Assembly: GCF_000724545.1 (NCBI RefSeq)
Contig: NZ_JHBV01000029.1
Location: 1-64,000, forward strand
DNA: 64,000 bases
Direction of reading: 5' to 3'
Origin: Aureispira sp. CCB-QB1
GTDB lineage: Bacteria > Bacteroidota > Bacteroidia > Chitinophagales > Saprospiraceae
The notes under the pieces: model-generated
The model's database searches: none
What the model was told of the DNA's origin: nothing
The model's input: only the letters and a program-made list of their open reading frames with translations
Part shown: positions 8,892-17,900 of the stretch, piece by piece
How positions within the stretch are numbered: the stretch's first letter is position 1
Layout: every line of letters begins with the position of its first letter
Program-made: the position numbers and the translations under genes

Positions 8892-9410
8892 ATGGCTTTA
8901 AAAATCCGTTTACAGCGTAAAGGACGCAAGAAGAAACCTTTTTATCACATCGTAGCAGCTGATGCTCGTGCTCCACGTGATGGTAAATTTATTCAGAAGA
9001 TGGGTACTTATAACCCATTAACTGTTCCTGCTACTATCGAGTTGGACATTGATGCAGCTTACGACTGGTTGATGAAAGGTGCGCAACCAACAGACACTGC
9101 TCGCGCAATTCTTAAGTTTAAAGGCGTATACTACAAGAAACACCTTCAACGTGGTGTAGCTAAAGGTGCCTTTGACCAAGAGACTGCTGACAAAATGTTG
9201 AATGAGTGGCTAGAAGCAAAAGAAGCAAAAGTTGAAAAACGTAAAGATGCTACTAAAGATGCTGCTGAAGCTCGTCGCAAAAAAATCTTCGGTGTTGCTC
9301 CTGTCAAAAAAGAAGAGCCTGTAGAAGAAGCTGCAGAGGAAACAACTGAAGAAGTTGCTACTGAAACAGCAGAAGATGCAACTCCAACTGATGACAACGC
9401 AGAAGCTTAG
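8892..9410 (+). CDS. rpsP: 30S ribosomal protein S16 with acidic C-terminal extension
   Basis: Small-subunit assembly protein bS16. Residues 1-82 are the conserved domain (LKIRLQRKGRKKKPFYHIV, DGKFIQKMGTYNP, GAQPTDTARAIL). The protein has 172 residues, about twice the E. coli length: residues 100-172 form a Lys/Ala- then Glu/Thr/Ala-rich tail, seen in other Bacteroidota S16 proteins. The rimM and trmD genes that often follow rpsP are absent here; the gene has its own promoter box and terminator. Confidence 0.97.
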   Translation: MALKIRLQRKGRKKKPFYHIVAADARAPRDGKFIQKMGTYNPLTVPATIELDIDAAYDWLMKGAQPTDTARAILKFKGVYYKKHLQRGVAKGAFDQETADKMLNEWLEAKEAKVEKRKDATKDAAEARRKKIFGVAPVKKEEPVEEAAEETTEEVATETAEDATPTDDNAEA

Positions 9411-9448
9411 TCTAAAGTTGTTTCTCCATTAATTGGAGTACAATCAAA

Positions 9449-9483
9449 AAAGCGAAACTCATGAAAATGAGTTTCGCTTTTAT
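9449..9483 (+). terminator. Terminator of rpsP
   Basis: A perfect 14-base stem (9449-9462 with 9467-9480) closed by a GAAA tetraloop and followed by Ts. The A-tract on the left may also serve the convergent gene. Confidence 0.9.
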
Positions 9484-9505
9484 ATTTTTATCGGTTCTAC
9501 GTTTG

Positions 9506-9880
9506 TTACTCTTTCTCAAACCGCATTTCTTGAATCAAATAAGTACTTCCTACTTTCTTAAAGAAAATATATACTCTATATTTCCCTCCTCCTGCTGATA
9601 AGTTTCCAATACAATAGTAAGAGGCTCCATCTCGAGCACCACCACTATGAACCAAACTACAACTGCTTGGGCTGTGTTGTTGAAAAAAGCCATTAACTAC
9701 TGAAATAGCTTGGGCTTTAGCATAAGAACCGTCTTTATCTCCTACTGTAACTTCTACATTAGCATCCATATAAGTTCCTATTTCTGTTGTGTTGCCTGCT
9801 TTTATTGCGTTAATTACAGCATTAAAATTAGGCTGTCCGTACAATGATGTTGCTACCAATAGTAGTAATAGTGTTTTCAT
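9506..9880 (-). CDS. DUF4783 domain-containing secreted protein
   Basis: A 124-residue protein with a signal peptide (MKTLLLLLVATSLYGQ) and one small alpha+beta domain of the NTF2-like type. The first half has NAVINAIKAGN and LGTYMD-like elements (IGTYMDANVEVTVGDKDGSYAKAQA in the family pattern) and it ends RFEKE. DUF4783 proteins are single-domain periplasmic or secreted proteins of Bacteroidota without known function. It is monocistronic, with a promoter box at 9930-9937. Confidence 0.85.
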   Translation of the reverse strand: MKTLLLLLVATSLYGQPNFNAVINAIKAGNTTEIGTYMDANVEVTVGDKDGSYAKAQAISVVNGFFQQHSPSSCSLVHSGGARDGASYYCIGNLSAGGGKYRVYIFFKKVGSTYLIQEMRFEKE

Positions 9881-9929
9881 GATTTTAAAATTGACTTGTC
9901 ATAGAATTTGATAGTTGACCTTAAGTTGC

Positions 9930-9937
9930 CAAAAATA
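9930..9937 (-). promoter_or_regulatory. -7 box (TATTTTTG on minus strand) of the DUF4783 gene
   Basis: An exact TAnnTTTG match on the minus strand about 50 bases before the ATG at 9880. Confidence 0.4.
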
Positions 9938-10510
9938 AGTCTGCCATTTTTAATAGTTTCTCTGAACCTAATTCTTTATATTATAACAAAGATATTCGTT
10001 CTTCTGTTCCTCCTTTTTGATCTTAATCCTTAAACTTCATAGTAAAAAACGATGCTCACAATATCCCTATTATATTTTACGTTAATTACATTAGCCCACT
10101 AAAAATACGTAACAGCAACGCAATTAACTATTTTCGTTTCAAAATAACTGGTGGACTATGATAAAATAGTAACGATTTTATTTTTTCTTTATTGTCTTTG
10201 TTCTCAAACAAATTAGTGAAGCGTAATACTCTATCTAGTAGTATTGGGGGGAAACAAGATATTTGTCACTACACAACTATCAGGTAAAGGTTTTTTTTAG
10301 AGTATAACAAAACTTTGTCTTACCAAATAGCTTAATAGTGTACTCGGATAGATCCTATCAGGATGTAATTATCGTTGAATATAAGGCAATGATGTTATGT
10401 TTTGTAAACATAACACATGGTTTGTTTTAGAACAGTTACTTTTTTCTCTTTTGGCTTAAATAAAAGTACAATCAAAAAAGGAAAACTCATAAAATATTCA
10501 ATGTTTTTTC

Positions 10511-10518
10511 TATCTTTG
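10511..10518 (+). promoter_or_regulatory. -7 box (TATCTTTG) of the bactofilin operon
   Basis: An exact TAnnTTTG match 52 bases before the bactofilin ATG. Confidence 0.45.
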
Positions 10519-10569
10519 TCCCCCTTGTATACAAAAAAACGTTCCATAACCTATTAATACAATTCCATT

Positions 10570-10980
10570 ATGTTTGGAAAAAATGGTAATACCCCAAAGA
10601 ATAATTCAAAGTCCTCAACCAATACCACTTCCTCTTTAGAAGTTTGTAACATTGCTTTAGGCACAACCATAGAAGGTAGTTTTAAAGCAGAAGCAAATAT
10701 TAGATTGGAGGGCTCTATTTATGGTAATGTTTCTTGTTCTGGTCGTATTGTAATGTCAAAAAATGCATATATCAAAGGTGATATTATCTGCCAAAACATT
10801 GTTTCTGAAGGGAAAGTAGAAGGGAATATTGTTGCCAAAGAAAAGGTTCACTTATTTGCAACAGCTATTGTTGAGGGCAATATCAAATATACTAAATTAC
10901 AAATTGAAGAAGGGGCTATTTTTAATGGTCAAGCTATGTGCGCCAAAAGCACAACAGCACCTTCTATAAAAGAGGGTTAA
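10570..10980 (+). CDS. Bactofilin (polymer-forming cytoskeletal protein)
   Basis: A 136-residue bactofilin. A short Asn/Ser/Thr-rich, disordered N-terminus (1-22) precedes a right-handed beta-helix core (about 24-125) with regular hydrophobic repeats such as LGTTIEGSFKAEANIRLEGSI and YIKGDIICQNIVSEGKVEGN. Bactofilins polymerise without nucleotide into membrane-associated scaffolds for cell-wall or polarity proteins. It is the first gene of a tight operon; the next gene, a polysaccharide deacetylase, starts after one base. This fits bactofilins that position envelope enzymes. Confidence 0.92.
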   Translation: MFGKNGNTPKNNSKSSTNTTSSLEVCNIALGTTIEGSFKAEANIRLEGSIYGNVSCSGRIVMSKNAYIKGDIICQNIVSEGKVEGNIVAKEKVHLFATAIVEGNIKYTKLQIEEGAIFNGQAMCAKSTTAPSIKEG

Positions 10981-10981
10981 A

Positions 10982-12004
10982 ATGCTCAAAAAAACGTTGA
11001 TTCAAAGTTTACATTTTTTTTCACGTAGCATTCCTTTACCTTGGCTTAGGGCTCTTAGTGGTCAACGTTTTATCTCCATTTTTTATCATACGATTAGCAA
11101 CCAAGAGCTTCCTCATATCAAGCATTTATACCGCGTTCGTAATACTACTTTATTTGAACAAGACTTGGATTATTTGCTAAAATTTTTCACTCCAATTGGT
11201 ATAACCGAATTAATTGAAGCCATCTATCATGAAAAACCCTTACCTTCAAATGCTTTTTTTCTTAGTTTTGATGATGGGTTAGCCGAATGTTACCATGTGA
11301 TTGCTCCTATTCTCAAAAGAAAAGGAATCCCTGCTACTTTTTTTATCAATTCAGACTTCGTAGACAACAAAGGGCTTATGTTTCGCTACAAGGCTAGTTA
11401 TTTAATCGAAGAATTAAGTAAACAATCCATCCCGCATTCAAAAATTGCTCCCTTTTTTAAATCTTATCAGCTGCCTTTTTCGGATTTAAAAAGTAGTCTA
11501 CTATCTGTTCGGTGGTTGCAACAAAACTTACTAGATGATTTAGCGGCTGCCTTTGATGTTGATTTTAACAGTTTTTTGAAACAACAAGAACCCTATTTGA
11601 CCCAGCAAGAAATTTCCCAAATGATTGCCGATGGGTTCACTTTTGGTAGTCACAGTCAAAATCACCCAACTTATAATGCGATTGAGTTAAAGGATCAAAT
11701 ACAGCAAACTCTTTTAAGTCAAACTTATCTGAAAGAAGTTTTTCAACTTCCTTATCAAATTTTTGCCTTTCCTTTTACAGATAGTGGTGTTTCTAAGGCT
11801 TTTTTTGATAAAATTTTGGGAGAAGAGAAGTTTCAACTTACCTTTGGAGGAGCAGGACTTAAACACGAAACTATCCAAGGACAATTGCAGCGATTTGGCA
11901 TGGAAACCCAGCAATTAAATTCCCCCAAACAATTGCTCCATACAGAGTATTGTTATTATATCATCAAGTCTATTTTTAGAAAGAATACGATTTATAGAAG
12001 TTAA
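10982..12004 (+). CDS. Polysaccharide deacetylase family protein (NodB fold)
   Basis: A 340-residue carbohydrate-esterase-4-type enzyme expected to remove acetyl groups from a cell-envelope polysaccharide. The first catalytic motif SFDDG is at 95-99 and the metal-binding HSQNH (H224 and H228) at 224-228. A later motif is weak. There is no clear signal peptide: the N-terminus is amphipathic and hydrophobic (LHFFSRSIPLPWLRAL), so it may be a membrane-surface enzyme. It lies one base after the bactofilin and one base before the DUF2520 gene, so all three are cotranscribed. Confidence 0.88.
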   Translation: MLKKTLIQSLHFFSRSIPLPWLRALSGQRFISIFYHTISNQELPHIKHLYRVRNTTLFEQDLDYLLKFFTPIGITELIEAIYHEKPLPSNAFFLSFDDGLAECYHVIAPILKRKGIPATFFINSDFVDNKGLMFRYKASYLIEELSKQSIPHSKIAPFFKSYQLPFSDLKSSLLSVRWLQQNLLDDLAAAFDVDFNSFLKQQEPYLTQQEISQMIADGFTFGSHSQNHPTYNAIELKDQIQQTLLSQTYLKEVFQLPYQIFAFPFTDSGVSKAFFDKILGEEKFQLTFGGAGLKHETIQGQLQRFGMETQQLNSPKQLLHTEYCYYIIKSIFRKNTIYRS

Positions 12005-12005
12005 G

Positions 12006-12806
12006 ATGGCACTTAAAATCACAGTTATTGGTGCTGGAAATGTTGGTTTCCATTTGGCACAACGTTTATATAAATATGGGCATTGTATTTGCCAAGTATT
12101 TAGCCGTACTCCAGCAAAAGCATCTCACTTAGCAAAACTTGTTAAAGCTAAAGGAATCAGCAACTTAAAAGACATTTCTTTAGAAGCAGATATCTATATA
12201 TTAGCTATAAAAGATGATAGCATAAAAATTATAACTGAGGAAATTTCTTTTTTAGGAAAGTACAACAAACTAATTGCCCATACCTCTGGTTCTGTTGCTA
12301 GCGATGTTTTTACCAAGCATTTTGCCAATTACGGTATTTTTTATCCCCTTCAGACCTTCTCAACAACCAAGAAAGTAGATTTTGAAAAACTTCCTTTCTG
12401 CATTTACGGCAATAATTCTTCTACAGAAAAACAATTGTTCCAATTAGCTGAAAGTATTTGCCCCAATGTCTACTTGATTAATGATGAGCAGCGAGCTATT
12501 TTACACGTTACAGCAGTTATTGTTAATAATTTCAGCAATTATCTTTATGGAATTGCGCACGATATTTGCGCTGATCAAAATGTTCCCTTCGACATTCTAA
12601 AACCATTAATTTACGAAACCGTTCGAAAGATTGATTTATCTAGTCCACAAGATGTGCAAACGGGTCCAGCTGTTCGAGGAGATTTAGACACAATCGCCAA
12701 ACACATTGAGTTCTTAAAAAAATATCCTGACCACCAAGCACTCTATGAATTGATAAGCTCCAGAATTATTAACCAAATTAAACAACGAGCATTGGTAGAC
12801 AAATAG
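12006..12806 (+). CDS. DUF2520 Rossmann-fold oxidoreductase
   Basis: A 266-residue cytoplasmic protein with an N-terminal NAD(P)-binding domain (GxGxxG at G9-G14 in VIGAGNVGFHLAQRL) and a C-terminal helical DUF2520 domain (roughly 130-260, with AVIVNNFSNYLYGIAHDIC and GPAVRGD). It resembles the F420-dependent NADP reductase and ProC/PanE superfamily; the substrate is unknown. Third gene of the bactofilin operon. Confidence 0.9.
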   Translation: MALKITVIGAGNVGFHLAQRLYKYGHCICQVFSRTPAKASHLAKLVKAKGISNLKDISLEADIYILAIKDDSIKIITEEISFLGKYNKLIAHTSGSVASDVFTKHFANYGIFYPLQTFSTTKKVDFEKLPFCIYGNNSSTEKQLFQLAESICPNVYLINDEQRAILHVTAVIVNNFSNYLYGIAHDICADQNVPFDILKPLIYETVRKIDLSSPQDVQTGPAVRGDLDTIAKHIEFLKKYPDHQALYELISSRIINQIKQRALVDK

Positions 12807-12831
12807 GCAAACAAATTCAACCATTAATATT

Positions 12832-13824
12832 ATGAGAAAGGTTCTATTATTCAGCAGTTTAGCTTTTTTAGCTTTTCTAAGTTACTCCTGTGAAAAAGAA
12901 ATCAACCTAAAAGCGCAAACGCCTCCTGGACAACTTTATGCCAATTCAATTCTCAACCCTGATAGTGTCTTTAGAGTATTCATTAGCTACTCCACGGCTA
13001 TCACCGCACCTCTAAACGAAATTGAGGACCGACTCACACAGGCTATTGATGCTGTTGTGGTCATAAAGGATGATAATGGAGCTATTATAGACACCTTAGA
13101 ATTTATTCAAAAGGTTTATTCGGGTATCAACAGCAGCTTTTTAGTTTTTGAATCTATCGAGGGTTTGCGCCCCTTGCCGAGCCAAACATATGAATTGTAT
13201 GTTAGTGAACCAGCTATTAAAAATAGTAAAATCATCTCTGCACAAGCAACGCTACCAACTTCATTCGCTCCCATTTATGCTAAAAAGCGAAACCCGAGAC
13301 GTGTAATCACAGGTACCGACCAAACTTTTGCTATAGATTTGGCTTGGGAAGATCCTAATCCTCAACAAGAAAATCTATTTATTATAGAAGCAACTTATAG
13401 AAATATCGACTGGGCTTGGGGATTTCCAGAATTAGCCAAAAGTGAATTATACTCTATTGCATCTGAGAACGACAATGAAGAAATTGGTCCTGCTAATGGT
13501 AAATTCTTTTATATTTTTATTGATGATAATAAGCTTCGAGACCGTCAACGTACGGATAGTATTTTTACTAGAATAGGAGTTCTTACCCATACATTTGACC
13601 AATGGGTAGATTATGGCAATCCTTTTAGTAGTGAACTTTTAATTCATGTCCACCATGTTAGCGAAGATTTGTACGACTATTATCAAGATGTAGAGAAATA
13701 TAGAATTAATAGCTCTGGAACCGACATATTTGCTCAACCTGTCCCTGTTAGAGGAAACGTTCAAGGAGGTTTGGGGATTCTAGGAACAGAGATTGTACAA
13801 GAAGCTGTCTTGATTTATCAATAA
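12832..13824 (+). CDS. DUF4249 domain-containing lipoprotein
   Basis: A 330-residue outer-membrane or periplasmic lipoprotein: signal peptide with lipobox SYSC (Cys20), followed by the DUF4249 beta-rich domain (LYANSILNPDSVFRVFISYSTA; AVVVIKDDNGAIIDTL). In Bacteroidota, DUF4249 genes usually sit beside a TonB-dependent receptor. None is in the window, so this copy is an orphan. It starts 25 bp after the DUF2520 gene and is probably the last gene of that operon. Confidence 0.88.
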   Translation: MRKVLLFSSLAFLAFLSYSCEKEINLKAQTPPGQLYANSILNPDSVFRVFISYSTAITAPLNEIEDRLTQAIDAVVVIKDDNGAIIDTLEFIQKVYSGINSSFLVFESIEGLRPLPSQTYELYVSEPAIKNSKIISAQATLPTSFAPIYAKKRNPRRVITGTDQTFAIDLAWEDPNPQQENLFIIEATYRNIDWAWGFPELAKSELYSIASENDNEEIGPANGKFFYIFIDDNKLRDRQRTDSIFTRIGVLTHTFDQWVDYGNPFSSELLIHVHHVSEDLYDYYQDVEKYRINSSGTDIFAQPVPVRGNVQGGLGILGTEIVQEAVLIYQ

Positions 13825-13851
13825 ACAAACAAAGGAAAAACCCTTTATCAA

Positions 13852-14694
13852 TTACTCTAACAACCGAATGCCTCTATCTTCTAACGAGATTCGTTTTTCT
13901 TTGTACAACGCCCCAATTGATTTTTTAAAGGTCTTTTTGCTCATTCCCAACTGTTTTTTAATTAACTCTGGGCTGCTTTTGTCTGTCAACAAGAGGTAAC
14001 CATCTCGTTTTTTTAAGAGATTTAAAATCTTTTGCGCGTTATCTTCCACTTTGGCATAACCATCTTTTTCTAAACGTATGTCCAATTTTCCATCTTCGCG
14101 AACTCTATGAATATAAGCCGCTCTTGTCATGCCTACTTTCAAGTTCTCAAACAACTCATTGGCATAAATTAATCCTTTGTAACGATTATTAACAATAACA
14201 TTAGTTCCCAATTCTGACCTTCCCCAAACAGTAACAAGCACCTCATCACCTACTTCTACTACATCTTCTTCTACATCCACTAGATCCAAAAATTGTTCAA
14301 TTTTAGTAGACCCTGCCAATCGATCCGTTTGCCCATCTAAATACATATACACTAAATAGTACTTATCTACTTCCATAGCTACTTTTTGTTCTCTAAATGG
14401 AATAAATAAGTCTTTTCCAACACCATAATCTACAAAAGCACCATGTTCGCTTACATCGGACACCTTTAAGCTCGCAAACTCATACAATGTTATTTTAGGT
14501 TCTTCAGTAGTTGCCACCAACCGTTCTTCGTTGTCTCTATAAATATAGACTTCTAAATAATCTCCAACAGCTGTTCCTTCTGGAATGAACTTACCTGGCA
14601 ATAGCACATCATTCCCCTCTTTATCCTCTAAGTATAAACCATGAGGGGTACTTCTAGCCACCTCTAATAGGTTATATTTTCCTAATTCAATCAT
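13852..14694 (-). CDS. CvfB/YitL-like S1 RNA-binding protein
   Basis: A 280-residue cytoplasmic protein with tandem S1-like OB folds (N-terminal about 1-62, second 68-128, third 142-210) and a C-terminal winged-helix domain (about 222-280, IKKQLGMSKKTFKKSIGALYKEKRI). The order matches the CvfB family, first known as a virulence/RNA regulator in Staphylococcus. A promoter box lies at 14854-14861. It converges on the DUF4249 gene with 27 bp between the stop codons. Confidence 0.9.
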   Translation of the reverse strand: MIELGKYNLLEVARSTPHGLYLEDKEGNDVLLPGKFIPEGTAVGDYLEVYIYRDNEERLVATTEEPKITLYEFASLKVSDVSEHGAFVDYGVGKDLFIPFREQKVAMEVDKYYLVYMYLDGQTDRLAGSTKIEQFLDLVDVEEDVVEVGDEVLVTVWGRSELGTNVIVNNRYKGLIYANELFENLKVGMTRAAYIHRVREDGKLDIRLEKDGYAKVEDNAQKILNLLKKRDGYLLLTDKSSPELIKKQLGMSKKTFKKSIGALYKEKRISLEDRGIRLLE

Positions 14695-14853
14695 TTTTAT
14701 TTTAAATTAATCGTTTGCTAGCACTGCACCCAACAAGCACTTAATCAGCTAATACAAATACGTTTTTTATTTTTCAATTTCCTGCTTTTAATTCCCTTAC
14801 CCAATTTTATCTTATAAACATTCGGTAGTAAAAGAACCTAGGCTATTTTGGCA

Positions 14854-14861
14854 CAAAGCTA
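14854..14861 (-). promoter_or_regulatory. -7 box (TAGCTTTG on minus strand) of the S1 protein gene
   Basis: An exact TAnnTTTG match on the minus strand, between the terminator of the giant gene and the S1 protein ATG. The leader would be about 150 bases. Confidence 0.35.
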
Positions 14862-14862
14862 C

Positions 14863-14893
14863 AAAAAAAGAGCTTCCTTAACTAGGAAGCTCT
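14863..14893 (-). terminator. Terminator of the giant repeat-protein gene
   Basis: A 10-base stem AGAGCTTCCT/AGGAAGCTCT (14869-14878 with 14884-14893). Read on the minus strand it is followed by seven Ts. It lies 28 bp beyond the stop at 14921. Confidence 0.85.
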
Positions 14894-14920
14894 ATTCTAT
14901 TTTACCATTGAGCAATTAAA

Positions 14921-17900
14921 TTACTCCGCAACAATCATTTTAAGTACCTTCGAAGACATTCCTTTTTGTATTTCCACCCAGTACATTCCCCCGACAATAT
15001 TGGGTACATCGATCGTGTATTGTTCCTTCTTATCCCAGTAAGCTTCTTGCATATAAATCACCTTTCCATACACATCTCGAACTCTCAGGATCACATCGCC
15101 AGATGTTCCTTTGTTTTCAATTCTAAAACGTCCTATGTTAGGGTTAGGAAATAGCGCATAAGCATCTTCAAGAACTAAAGTTTGCGTTCCTCCACAAATC
15201 GAAAGATCTACATTAACCGTTTCTATTGCGGGGCAATTTCCATTGCTAGTATAAGTCACCACATAGTTACCTGCTACCGATGCCGCCAAATCAATTTCTC
15301 CTGTCGTTGTATTTGCAAAGACCAAACCACTAGAACTGGCTGTATAGGTTCCTGCACTAACACCTGTTACGCTAATGATTGGGTTAACCCCGATATTCAA
15401 ACAAATGGTTGTATCTGTATAACCAAATGTAGCGACATCAGCTGCCAAAATCGTAACCGCATTGCTACTTGAGCTTGGACAACTTCCTGTTACAGCATAA
15501 GTAACGGTGTAAGTTCCTACTGTAGATGCCGCCAAATCAATTTCTCCCGTTGTTCCATTTAAGATCAAACCAGTAGTACTAGTAAAGGTTCCTCCTGGAT
15601 TTCCTGTAATTGTTGGAATTGGATTGGTCGCATTTTGACAATAATTCGCAGTACTATAATTAAATGAAGCATCACCTGTCCCTGTAATTGTCACTGATAA
15701 GGTACTAGAACTTGGACAGGGACCATTTGTTGTGTAAGTTAAATCATAAGTCCCCACAGCAGAAGCAGAAACGTCAATTTCTCCTGTCGCTGAATTAACC
15801 ATTAAGCCTGCTGGAAGTACGGTAAAAGTACCTCCTGACAAATTAACTGTAGGAATTGGGTCTGCCGCATTTTGGCAGAATGTCGCTCCGCCATACGTAA
15901 ACGAAGCATCGTCTGTAGCCTCAATAGTAATGCTCACTAAGGCAGAATTGGGGCAGGGACCATTTGTTGTATACGTCACATTGTAGGTTCCTGCTGTCGA
16001 GGCAGCTACATCAATTTCGCCTGTTGTTCCATCAATAGAAAGCCCTGTCGTGCTCGTAAAAGTACCTCCTGACAAACCAGTTATTGTTGCTACCAAATTA
16101 CTTCCATTCTGACAAGCACTAGCTGCATTATAAGAAAAAGAAGCATCATCTGCATCAGTAATTGTGATGAATATTGTATTTGAATTTGGACAGGGACCAT
16201 TTGTTGTATACGTCACATTATAGGTTCCTGCTGTTGCACTAGAAACATCTATAGTTCCTGTACTAGAATTGATCACTAATCCTCCTCCTGCTGACCATAC
16301 GCCTCCCGACAAACCTCCTGTTGGAGTAGGATCGATTCCATTTTGGCAAAAAGTATTACCACCATAAGTAAATGAAGCATTATCAGTCGCCATAATTACT
16401 ACTGAACTTGTCGAGGTATTGGGGCAAGCTCCGTTAGTAGTATAGGTCACAGTATAGCTACCTGCTGTTGAAGCAGAAACATCAATCAAACCGCTGTTGC
16501 TGTTTATAGCTAACCCTGTTGTACTTGTAAATGTTCCTCCTGCTAGTCCTGTCACTGTCGCTACTAGATCAGTTCCATTTTGACAAGCACTAGCTGCACT
16601 GTAAGAGAAAGAAGCATCATCGATTGTTAGAATCGTTACACTTGCTGTACTTGAACTCGGACAACTTCCTGTTACACTATAGGTAACAGTATACGTACCT
16701 GCTGTGGTGTTTGCTAAATCAATCGTACCCGTTGTTCCATCTATAGCCAAACCTGATGTGCTGCTAAAGCTTCCTCCAGGATTTCCTGTAATAGTTGGCG
16801 TAGGATTGTTTCCATTCAAACAATAACTAGTACTAGAATAATTAAAAGAAGAGTTTCCTGTTGTCGTTATTGTAATATTTTGTGTACTTGAACTTGGGCA
16901 GGTGCCATTAGTGGTATAAGTGACAACATAAGAGCCCGCTGTTGAGGCTGAAACATCTATTTGCCCTGTATTTCCATTAATGGATAAGCCTGTGGTACTT
17001 GAAAACGTTCCCCCAGCCAAGTTTACCGTAGGTGTTGGGTCTACTGCGTTCTGACAAAAAGTTGCTCCACCATAAGTAAATGATGCGTCATCAGCTGCAT
17101 CAATTGTAATCGTTGCTGTTGCTGTATTGGGGCATGATCCATTCGTAGTATAAGTCACCACATAGGTTCCTACTGTCGAAGCACTTACATCTATCTGCCC
17201 TGTATTTCCATTAATGGATAAGCCTGTAGTACTTGTAAAGGCACCTCCTGCCAAACCTGTTACTGTTGCCGTAAGGTCTGTCCCATTTTGACAAGCACTT
17301 GTCGCATTGTATGAGAACGAAGCATTGTCTGTTGCCGTAATCGTTATAGTCGCACTATTAGAATTTGGACAAGGTCCATTCGTCGTATAGGTTACATTAT
17401 AAGTTCCTGCCGTTGAGGCACTCAAATCTATCGTACCAGTTCCTGAATTGATTACCAGACCTGCTGTTGCCGACCAAACACCTCCTGCCAAACTTCCTGT
17501 TGGCGTGGGATCGGTTCCATTCTGACAAAAAGTATTGCCACCATAAGTAAACGAAGCATTATCTGCAGCTGTAATCGTCACAGTTACGGTCGTAGTCGAT
17601 GGACATGATCCGTTGGTGGTGTAGGTCACGTTATAGGTTCCTGTATTAGATGCTGAAACATCTATTTGCCCGCTAGTAGCGTTAATAGCCAAACCTGCGG
17701 TGCTTGTAAAGGTACCTCCTGTTGTTCCTGCAATACTAGGACTAGGGTCACTTCCATTTTGACAATAAGAAACCGAAGAATAGCTAAATGATGAATTATC
17801 CGTTGGAGTTATTGTAACTGTTTGCGTTGAATTGTTAGGGCAGGTACCTTGTGTGCTATAAAAAATTGTATACGTTCCCGCCGTTGAAGCAGAGACGTCT

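Larger units (their letters stand above)
9881..10569. other. Non-coding region upstream of the bactofilin operon
   Basis: About 690 bp without a gene. It holds promoter boxes on both strands (9930-9937 minus, 10511-10518 plus) and a perfect palindrome GTTATGTTT-TGT-AAACATAAC (10394-10414) that could be an operator. I see no other feature in it. Confidence 0.5.

Noticed and set aside
10394-10414. Perfect 9-base palindrome before the bactofilin promoter
   Set aside because: Could be an operator, but it occurs once and such AT-rich palindromes arise by chance; kept only as a note in the region entry.
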